NCBI GenBank assembly: GCA_009839685.1
Contig: VXPC01000063.1
Coordinates: 1-35,370 of the forward strand
Direction: 5' to 3'
Origin: Candidatus Saccharimonadota bacterium
GTDB taxonomy: Bacteria; Patescibacteriota; Saccharimonadia; Saccharimonadales; VXPC01
DNA length: 35,370 bases
The translations under genes and the position numbers were made by a program. Every line of letters begins with the position of its first letter. The stretch's first letter is position 1. The notes beneath the pieces were generated by a model. The model was given only the letters and a program-made list of their open reading frames with translations. It did not search any database and was not told the DNA's origin. Below are positions 30,150 through 35,370 of the stretch, piece by piece.

Positions 30150-30734
30150 ATGTTGGCTTTTATCGAAGGCGAACTGGCCGCCAAAACGCCCACGGGCGTC
30201 GTTTTGGACAATGGCGGCGTCGGTTACGCCATCTTCACGACTCTGAGAACCCAGGCCCAGCTGGAAACCAACCAGCGGGTCAGGTTGCTGGTTTGCGAGC
30301 AAATCCGCGAAGACTGCCATGACTTATACGGTTTTTTGGACGAAGGTTCCAAGCAGCTGTTCGAATTTTTGCGCAAAGTCAACGGGGTGGGGCCGAAAAT
30401 GGCCCTTAACTTGATGGATATCGGCGACCTGGCCGAGTTGCAGCTGGCGATCATCGACAGCGACAAGAAATACCTGAGCTCGGCGTCGGGGGTCGGGCCG
30501 AAGCTGGCGGAGCGGATAAGCTTGGAGCTGAAGGATAAGCTGGAGCAGGTTATCACGGCCCGTCCGGCCGGCGACGCCGACCCCGGTTCCAGCTCCGACT
30601 ACGAAGCTTTGGCGGCCCTGCAGTTTCTGGGCCTGAACACCCAGCAGGCCAAACAGGCTCTGGAGGGCGTTGACGAGGCTTTGGCGACCGAGGAAAAGGT
30701 TAAACAGGCGCTGCGTCAGGGCAGGATCGACTGA
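30150..30734 (+). CDS. ruvA: Holliday junction branch migration protein RuvA
   Basis: 194-aa RuvA, which holds the four-way junction as a tetramer and loads RuvB. N-terminal OB-fold [28 protein letters not shown], then two helix-hairpin-helix motifs, [13 protein letters not shown] and [20 protein letters not shown], and the C-terminal RuvB-interacting domain ([20 protein letters not shown]). An open frame runs upstream to 30060 inside ruvC, but the family start and -10 box fix ATG 30150. The stop overlaps ruvB ATG by one base (TGATG). Confidence 0.97.
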   Translation: MLAFIEGELAAKTPTGVVLDNGGVGYAIFTTLRTQAQLETNQRVRLLVCEQIREDCHDLYGFLDEGSKQLFEFLRKVNGVGPKMALNLMDIGDLAELQLAIIDSDKKYLSSASGVGPKLAERISLELKDKLEQVITARPAGDADPGSSSDYEALAALQFLGLNTQQAKQALEGVDEALATEEKVKQALRQGRID

Positions 30735-31744
30735 TGGCTATCAAGCGCCTTTTGGACAAGAGCGCCCAACCGGCCGATTTGGAAGAGGAGATTTCGCTTA
30801 GGCCGCGTAATTTCGACGAGTACGTCGGCCAGAAGCGCCTGAAGACCAATTTGCAGCTGGCGATCGCGGCGGCTAAGAAACGCCGCGAACCGCTGGACCA
30901 CATCCTGCTTTACGGTCCGGCCGGGCTGGGCAAGACAACGATGGCGACGGTGATCGCCGCCGAGATGGGCGTGCCGATGCGGACTACGTCGGGGCCGGCG
31001 ATTGTCCGGGCGGCCGATTTGGCCAGCCTGATTACCAACTTAAAAGCCGGCGACATCCTCTTTATCGACGAAATCCACCGGCTGAACAGGGCGGTCGAGG
31101 AAATCCTCTACAGCGTCATGGAAGACTTCAAGCTCGATATCAGTTTAGGTAAGGGGGCGGGCGCTAAGAGCCTGCGCCTCGATTTGCCGCCGTTTACCTT
31201 GATTGCCGCCACGACCAGGACCGGCTCGCTGAGCGCGCCGTTGCGCGACCGTTTCGGCCACATCCACCGGTTGGAGTTTTACACGGTTGAAGAAATCGCC
31301 AAGATTATCCGCCGCTCGGCTGACATTTTGAAGACCAAGATAACACCCGAGGCGGCGCAGACGCTGGCGGGCCGCTCCAGGCTGACGCCCAGGATTGCCA
31401 ACCGCCTGCTGCGCCGGGTGCGCGATTACAGCGATATCAAAGCCGACGGCCTGATTACCGAAACAGAAGCCGAAGCCGCTTTGGAGATGCTGGCAATCGA
31501 CAACCTGGGGCTGGATGCCGCCGACCGCCTGCTGCTGAGCCTGATTATCGACAATCACGGCGGCGGGCCGGTCGGCCTGAGCACCTTGGCGGCCATGCTC
31601 GGCGACGAATCGCAGACCATAGAGGACTACTTCGAGCCTTTCCTGTTGCAAATCGGCTTGCTGGAACGGACGCCGCGCGGGAGGTGCACGACGCCCAAGG
31701 CCAAAAGCCATCTAACCTCCTTGGATGGCCGCCAATCTGCCTGA
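30734..31744 (+). CDS. ruvB: Holliday junction branch migration ATPase RuvB
   Basis: 336-aa AAA+ helicase motor. [13 protein letters not shown] precedes Walker [10 protein letters not shown] (61-69); Walker B is [16 protein letters not shown]; sensor/arginine-finger region [19 protein letters not shown]; the C-terminal winged-helix DNA-binding domain contains [17 protein letters not shown] and [15 protein letters not shown]. Length is normal. Starts directly at the ruvA stop. About 140 bases without a gene follow before the pentapeptide gene, with no clear terminator. Confidence 0.99.
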   Translation: MAIKRLLDKSAQPADLEEEISLRPRNFDEYVGQKRLKTNLQLAIAAAKKRREPLDHILLYGPAGLGKTTMATVIAAEMGVPMRTTSGPAIVRAADLASLITNLKAGDILFIDEIHRLNRAVEEILYSVMEDFKLDISLGKGAGAKSLRLDLPPFTLIAATTRTGSLSAPLRDRFGHIHRLEFYTVEEIAKIIRRSADILKTKITPEAAQTLAGRSRLTPRIANRLLRRVRDYSDIKADGLITETEAEAALEMLAIDNLGLDAADRLLLSLIIDNHGGGPVGLSTLAAMLGDESQTIEDYFEPFLLQIGLLERTPRGRCTTPKAKSHLTSLDGRQSA

Positions 31745-31812
31745 AACAGCGCAGGCGGTGGTTGCGACAAGGCGAACGCGCAATCTGCCACTAAACTCTT
31801 CACGCATTGCGC

Positions 31813-31842
31813 TTGTTTTAACTGTCAGGGGGGGGGTATAAT
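31813..31842 (+). promoter_or_regulatory. Promoter with a G9 tract in its spacer (pentapeptide gene)
   Basis: TTGTTT (31813-31818), 18-base spacer, TATAAT (31837-31842). Nine consecutive G (31828-31836) end directly at the -10. Change of the G count by slippage would change the spacer length. The start would be near 31849, with a leader of about 38 bases and AAGGAG (31875-31880) 6 bases before the ATG. Confidence 0.65.
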
Positions 31843-31886
31843 GAGGGCGTTTCGTAGAATTAACCACAAGACAAAAGGAGAGACAA

Positions 31887-32666
31887 ATGAGTAAAGAGAA
31901 AGTATTAACCCTGATTGGCGGTCTGTTCGTTTTGGCCTTGGCTAGTGCTCTGGCGATCGCATTCTTTGCCGGTGGATTTTCGTCGGACGAAGATGAGAAT
32001 CCAGTAAGCAATCAGCCTGAGGCCGTAACAGACGTATCGGATAGCGAGGTTGATCCGGCAATTAATTTAATTAAGCTGTACGAGGATGGTAAGCGCGATT
32101 TTCAAGATTTGGATTTAAGCGGCGCCGACCTGAGTGGTAATAACCTGCAGGGCGTGAACTTAAACAGAACCGACCTGAGCGGCGCCGACCTGAGCGGCAC
32201 TAATCTTCAGGACGCTAGCCTGAATCATGCTGACTTGCGCAATACGCAGTTGCGCGGCGCCAATCTGGGGCAGGCCAGCCTACGCAAAGCCAAGATGACT
32301 GGCGCCGACCTGAGTGGCGCATCTTTACACAACGCTAATTTCTTTGAAGCCGACCTGAGTGGCGCTGACCTGAGTAGAACTACGCTCAATGGCACTGACT
32401 TGAGCGGCACTGACTTGAGCGATGCGAACTTGTCTAGCGCCGAGTTGTTCCATTCTGATTTAAGTAATAGTAATTTGCGGAATGCTGATATTACGAATGC
32501 TAGCCTAGACAGCCTTGATCTGAGCGGCGCCGACCTGAGTAATGCCGACCTAGGCGGTGCTACTTTCTACTACGTTGATCTGAGCGGTGCCGACCTGAGC
32601 GGCGCTAACCTGAAGGGCATTACCCTTGAGGGTACCGAATTGCCGCTGGGCGTGGAAGCGGAGTAG
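31887..32666 (+). CDS. Membrane-anchored pentapeptide-repeat protein
   Basis: 259-aa protein. An N-terminal signal anchor (about 5-28, VLTLIGGLFVLALASALAIAFFA) is followed by an acidic linker and, from about residue 75 to 250, some 35 pentapeptides of the A(D/N)LxX type (LSGADLSGNNLQGVNLNRTD...), which form a right-handed quadrilateral beta-helix. Such proteins can be DNA mimics when cytoplasmic; here the anchor places the helix outside the membrane if it acts as a signal anchor, so a surface structural role is more likely. Many repeats are the identical LSGADLSG, showing recent expansion. The gene is alone, with a notable promoter. Confidence 0.92.
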   Translation: MSKEKVLTLIGGLFVLALASALAIAFFAGGFSSDEDENPVSNQPEAVTDVSDSEVDPAINLIKLYEDGKRDFQDLDLSGADLSGNNLQGVNLNRTDLSGADLSGTNLQDASLNHADLRNTQLRGANLGQASLRKAKMTGADLSGASLHNANFFEADLSGADLSRTTLNGTDLSGTDLSDANLSSAELFHSDLSNSNLRNADITNASLDSLDLSGADLSNADLGGATFYYVDLSGADLSGANLKGITLEGTELPLGVEAE

Positions 32667-33050
32667 TCGCATCAAAGGGGTTTTGAAAAGCTGCTGTTTT
32701 GGCCGTTTGTTACTTTAGCTTGTTCGCCGGCAACTACCAAACGACAGAATTGGTTTTCTATTCCCTGCAATTAGGTGGATCCGGATTTCAGTAAGGCGAT
32801 TATGTGCCTGGCTGAGCTAGGCTGTAATATACCCTGCCCGATATCAAAATCTGGCCGGGTGCTCTTTACAAATCTTCGAATCCAAACATGCTATAATCAC
32901 TTTCTTGCCCCCTCAACTGATAGTCACGGCTTATTCTGATATTGTTCCATATAGCCACAATTTGCTGTAATTTCTAGATGTCATGTTGTATATAACCCTC
33001 TGCCTGACGCACTATAAAAAATGGCCAAAATATGGTATTATCTTGCCAAG
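32667..33050 (+). other. Intergenic region with an extended -10 promoter, no gene seen
   Basis: About 380 bases, AT-richer than its surroundings, with no convincing ORF on either strand. At 32889-32897 there is an extended -10, TGCTATAAT, with TTTACA (32865-32870) 21 bases before the hexamer. Transcription from it would yield a leader of about 145 bases for the PH-like gene, or a small RNA. A partial GC stem (CCCG...CGGG, 32837-32859) precedes it. Confidence 0.4.
33036..33041 (+). promoter_or_regulatory. Possible leaderless -10 box for the PH-like gene
   Basis: TATTAT 9 bases before ATG 33051. It overlaps the longer reading frame that starts at 33021. Confidence 0.4.
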
Positions 33051-33668
33051 ATGAAGCAGGCGAAAAAGGCTGAAGCTAAGCCTAAGGTCGAACCTAAGCC
33101 CAAGGCCGTCAAGCCGGCCGCGCCCGCAAAAAAGTCGAACATCGAGAAAAAGATCAACGGTCACCAGCCGGTGCTGGAGGTCAAGCGCCATTGGTTCGGT
33201 CTGGTATCCATCTACAGTTTGATGACCGCCGGCCTGGTCGCCGTCTGCCTGCTGATTATTCTGGTCGGCGATTTCTGGCACGCCAGCGCCGGCGCGGTCG
33301 CCGTCTCCATTCTCGCCCTGGTCGCCCTGATCTACGTCGTTTTCGTCCTCTTCGTTTTTATCGGCCGGATTTATAACAGCAACCTGCTGGTCATCGACCG
33401 AATGGAGGTCAGGCAGGTCGCCAGAGAAGCGCTGTTCATGACCAAATCGTCCGTTTTGGGACTGGCCAACGTGGAGGACGTGACGACTGTCCGCAACGGC
33501 GTCTTCGCCCATATCTTCAACTACGGCACTCTCAACATAGAAACGGCTGGCGAGCAGGAGAATTTCAAATTCAGGTATTGTCCGAATCCCGAAGAGTGCG
33601 CCCGGACCCTGATGCAGCTCAGAGAAGACTACCTTCACGAAACCAAGCAGGACCAGTACCTGCGCTAA
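33051..33668 (+). CDS. PH-domain-like membrane protein
   Basis: 205-aa protein. The N-terminal 40 residues are a Lys/Pro/Ala-rich cytoplasmic tail (KAEAKPKVEPKPKAVKPAAP). Two transmembrane helices follow (about 60-80 and 85-110, LVAVCLLIILVGDFW and AVSILALVALIYVVFVLFVFI), then a domain resembling bacterial PH (YdbS/DUF304-type): IYNSNLLVIDRMEVRQVAREALF, LGLANVEDVTTVRNGVFAHIFNYGTLNIETAG (the family's G-x-(L/V)-x-(I/V)-x-T-A-(G/S) signature) and a C-terminal helix. Such domains are regulatory or scaffolding, function unknown. The frame also has an ATG at 33021; I prefer 33051 because of the -10 box. A GCGGC-GAA-GCCGC stem (33671-33683) follows the stop. Confidence 0.82.
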   Translation: MKQAKKAEAKPKVEPKPKAVKPAAPAKKSNIEKKINGHQPVLEVKRHWFGLVSIYSLMTAGLVAVCLLIILVGDFWHASAGAVAVSILALVALIYVVFVLFVFIGRIYNSNLLVIDRMEVRQVAREALFMTKSSVLGLANVEDVTTVRNGVFAHIFNYGTLNIETAGEQENFKFRYCPNPEECARTLMQLREDYLHETKQDQYLR

Positions 33669-33732
33669 CCGCGGCGAAGCCGCAATCGGTCGCGCCGGAT
33701 ACTCTCGACCCGGCTTAGGCTAACGGGCTAAT

Positions 33733-34299
33733 TCAGAGATTATGCAGGTTGTTGCGCTGGTACGGCACGTCGCCGAGTTCGGCCTTCTCCAGCCAACTGT
33801 ACAGGACGTATTTTTGGCAGACTTGGACGCCTTCCACTGAGACGCTCTCGATCTCGCCCAGGCCCTCGATTTCCTGGCCGACCAGCTCGTTGTCTTCTGC
33901 CGCGTCGCTGGTTTCCGTTTCGCCGCCGCACTGGTAGGGGGCGTAGGTGTATTCTTGCTCCGGTTGCTCGGCGCTGGTATAGCTCGAAGAAGGCTTGTTG
34001 TCGGATTCCGCCGGCGCGGAAATCAGGATGAGGTTGCCGTTGGGGTCGGTCAAGATGTCGCTGTTGATACCGCCGAGCGCGGCCAGATCGGTCGGGTAAT
34101 GTTCTTGGGAGTGCCAGTATTCTTCCAAAGCGTCTTGGATGGCGTTGATGTCGGACCGGCGCTCGATATCGCGGCCTCTGGCCACGGATTCCTGAACGTT
34201 GTTAGCCACCAGCAGGGCCACGATGATTACGATAGTCAAAACTATCAGAACTTCGATTCCGGTGAAACCGCTCTCGGACAATTTCAGTCGGCGCAACAT
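33733..34299 (-). CDS. Type IV prepilin / pseudopilin-like protein
   Basis: 188-aa protein with a type III signal: basic MLRRLKLSES, then G11|FTGIEVLIVLTIVIIVALLV. Cleavage after Gly11 by a prepilin peptidase would leave Phe1 and the essential Glu5; the usual Leu3 is Gly. After the N-terminal helix comes RSDINAIQDALEEYWHSQEHYPTDLAAL, typical for pilins/pseudopilins, then a variable domain with two cysteines (near 123 and 160) that could form the D-loop disulfide. Saccharibacteria use type IV pili for twitching and host contact; whether this is a major or minor pilin is open. No other pilus gene is in the window. Promoter at 34388-34416. Confidence 0.92.
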   Translation of the reverse strand: MLRRLKLSESGFTGIEVLIVLTIVIIVALLVANNVQESVARGRDIERRSDINAIQDALEEYWHSQEHYPTDLAALGGINSDILTDPNGNLILISAPAESDNKPSSSYTSAEQPEQEYTYAPYQCGGETETSDAAEDNELVGQEIEGLGEIESVSVEGVQVCQKYVLYSWLEKAELGDVPYQRNNLHNL

Positions 34300-34387
34300 C
34301 TTAAATCCAGGCTAAACTCGCTTATGAGGTTGAGGTAGAGAAAGCTAAAAAGCGTTCGCAAAAACAAATATAAATATACGTCCGACC

Positions 34388-34416
34388 ATTATAAGCCATT
34401 GTAATTTTTAAAGCAA
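34388..34416 (-). promoter_or_regulatory. Sigma70-type promoter for the prepilin gene
   Basis: On the minus strand, TTGCTT (34416-34411), 17 bases, TATAAT (34393-34388). Leader about 80 bases. The -35 directly abuts the terminator stem of the upstream gene. Confidence 0.65.
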
Positions 34417-34447
34417 ATCCCGACCCCTCCGGTCAGGGAGCCGGGAT
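34417..34447 (-). terminator. Probable intrinsic terminator of the single-repeat surface gene
   Basis: On the minus strand, ATCCCG ... CGGGAT (34447-34442 with 34422-34417) enclosing a CTCC/GGAG inner stem, followed by TTTGCTTTAAAAATT. The tail also forms the -35 of the prepilin promoter, so terminator and promoter are fused. Confidence 0.55.
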
Positions 34448-34479
34448 CAGCCAGTCCGCCGCAGCACCGCCGGCGCGCG

Positions 34480-35172
34480 TCAAGCCTTGGGTTGTCGCTG
34501 CCGTCTGTAGGTGTCCAGCCAAATCTTGGAGCAGGCGACGGAAGCCGTCACGCCGAGGATAAACAGGCCGCCTAGCAGCAAGTCTTCTTCAATGCCGCTG
34601 TCGGGAATCGCACCGGCCTGCTTGCCGCCGGCGTTTGATTCAGCTGAATTGGCCTGAGTGTTCGCGTTCGTGTTGGTATTGGTGCTGGAGCTTGACCCGT
34701 CGCTGATGTCGATGGCCGGCTCACCGTTGCCGGGGTATTTCTTGGTGTTGGTCTCGCCGTCAGTGTTGGCAACCATGAAGCAGTAGGTCAAGCCGTTGTC
34801 CGCGGACGTCAGCCGGACGCTCGAACCGGTGCCGCTGTTGTAGACATCGGGCGTGTCGCTGCCGCTGAGACCAAAGCTGGCCGACACACAGCCTTGCCAG
34901 TTTATGGACGTATCGGCGTCGGCGTCAGCCTCGTTGTAGCTGATCCATTCCCAAGAACCGCTGTCCACGTCCACTTCGTTCGAATTGCTCACCTCGGCCG
35001 TCAGCCTGTCGCCGTTGAGGCTCACGCTTATCCTCGGCGCTGCCGCCTGCGCCAGATTCGCCGAGCCGAGCAGCAACCAGGCTACCGCCATTGCCGCTAC
35101 CGCCGCCGCTGCTATGCTGGCACTTAACAAGCGCCGGTTCGAAACCGCGCTCAAAACTCCGTTAGGGATCAT
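34480..35172 (-). CDS. Small surface protein with one cysteine-paired repeat and IPDSG sorting-like C-terminus
   Basis: 230-aa secreted protein. Signal peptide with basic n-region and Ala-rich core, likely cut after LAQA. The mature part is one copy of the repeat of 18438: APRISVSLNGDRLTAEV, SGSWEWISYNE, a first Cys in WQGCVS, and a second in LTYCFMVANTDG. Then comes a Ser/Thr/Asn-rich wall-spanning-type linker (SSSTNTNTNANTQANSAESN) and the C-terminus IPDSG (189-193), a hydrophobic stretch (LLLGGLFILGVTASVAC), and YRRQRQPKA. This order is that of a sortase signal (LPXTG-like, hydrophobic, basic). AAAGGAG (35184-35178) and a consensus promoter precede the ATG. Sortase anchoring is inference; a simple TM anchor is the alternative. 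Confidence 0.85.
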   Translation of the reverse strand: MIPNGVLSAVSNRRLLSASIAAAAVAAMAVAWLLLGSANLAQAAAPRISVSLNGDRLTAEVSNSNEVDVDSGSWEWISYNEADADADTSINWQGCVSASFGLSGSDTPDVYNSGTGSSVRLTSADNGLTYCFMVANTDGETNTKKYPGNGEPAIDISDGSSSSTNTNTNANTQANSAESNAGGKQAGAIPDSGIEEDLLLGGLFILGVTASVACSKIWLDTYRRQRQPKA

Positions 35173-35214
35173 TTTTTCTCCTTTTGTGTTTTTATATTAC
35201 AAGTTATGTTTCAA

Positions 35215-35243
35215 ATGATATTGCCTGCTTGCCGGTTTGTCAA
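35215..35243 (-). promoter_or_regulatory. Near-consensus promoter for the single-repeat surface gene
   Basis: On the minus strand, TTGACA (35243-35238), 17 bases, TATCAT (35220-35215). The only perfect -35 with correct spacing in the window, together with a strong Shine-Dalgarno, suggests high expression. Confidence 0.7.
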
Positions 35244-35331
35244 CAATACTTTTCAGGTTTAAGGCCTGATGGCCTGGGTTTTTGTATATGGCAATTAAGT
35301 CCGGCAAATGTAAAATAGGGGTACGAAACGT

Positions 35332-35370
35332 ATGGCCGCCAAACTGAAAACCACCGCGACCGAAGATACC
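35332..35370 (+). CDS. Start of a gene cut by the window edge
   Basis: ATG at 35332 opens a frame MAAKLKTTATEDT that runs off the end. TAAAAT (35311-35316) lies 15 bases upstream, similar to the rpsP spacing. Identity cannot be told from 13 residues. Confidence 0.4.
   Translation, partial: MAAKLKTTATEDT

Noticed and set aside
31745-31812. Terminator after ruvB
   Set aside because: Short stems such as GCCTG/CAGGC are present but without a U tract; not strong enough to list.

Overview
This 35.4 kb, GC-rich window is compact bacterial chromosome. It carries single-copy housekeeping genes with ATGA/TTGA overlaps, ribosomal proteins with unusual low-complexity tails, many -10 boxes placed directly in front of start codons (leaderless transcripts), a MurF-like ligase, a FemAB-type transferase and a type IV prepilin. 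This fits a small-genome Candidate Phyla Radiation (Patescibacteria) organism, most likely Saccharibacteria. The phylum call is inference, because no rRNA gene is present. TGA is a normal stop here (for example at 2657, 4655, 10881 and 30732), which argues against the TGA-recoding Gracilibacteria/Absconditabacteria.

Layout. 1-1.5 kb: a proline-rich membrane protein convergent with an MscS channel. 1.5-6.9 kb: a tightly overlapping four-gene envelope operon (anchored extracellular protein, MurF-like ligase without a UDP-binding domain, alpha/beta hydrolase, and a fused PLP-aminotransferase/FemAB protein). 6.9-9.4 kb: leuS. 9.4-9.8 kb: a small membrane protein on the minus strand. 10.0-14.0 kb: translation and RNA genes rpmF, nusB, a degenerate NUDIX gene, rnc, rpsP, a KH-domain gene and trmD. 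14.0-14.7 kb: nickel superoxide dismutase with its maturation protease. 14.7-16.1 kb: tmk and a dCTP deaminase-family gene on the minus strand. 16.2-16.7 kb: YbjQ-family gene plus a 55-aa membrane protein. 16.8-22.4 kb: two surface proteins built from a cysteine-paired repeat (2 and 12 copies), separated by a DUF5661-like gene. 22.5-27.6 kb: grpE, dnaK (two CIRCE-type operators), dnaJ and an ATP-grasp gene. 27.7 kb: tRNA-Lys, followed by a compositionally different stretch of about 1.1 kb with an orphan ORF and a frameshifted secreted-protein remnant. 28.9-31.7 kb: yebC, ruvC, ruvA, ruvB. 31.9-32.7 kb: a membrane-anchored pentapeptide-repeat protein whose promoter spacer contains a G9 tract. 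33-35.4 kb: a PH-domain-like membrane protein, a type IV prepilin, a third protein of the cysteine-paired repeat family with an IPDSG sorting-like C-terminus, and the start of one more gene.

The two strongest candidates for undescribed biology are the cysteine-paired surface-repeat family (three genes in one window, 12 copies about 94 residues apart in the largest) and the 1.5-6.9 kb operon, whose gene set suggests envelope aminoacyl or peptide conjugation. Both are inferred from sequence and gene context only. Two expression patterns also stand out: genes split into a leaderless class and a strong Shine-Dalgarno class, and one promoter has the architecture of a phase-variable promoter.
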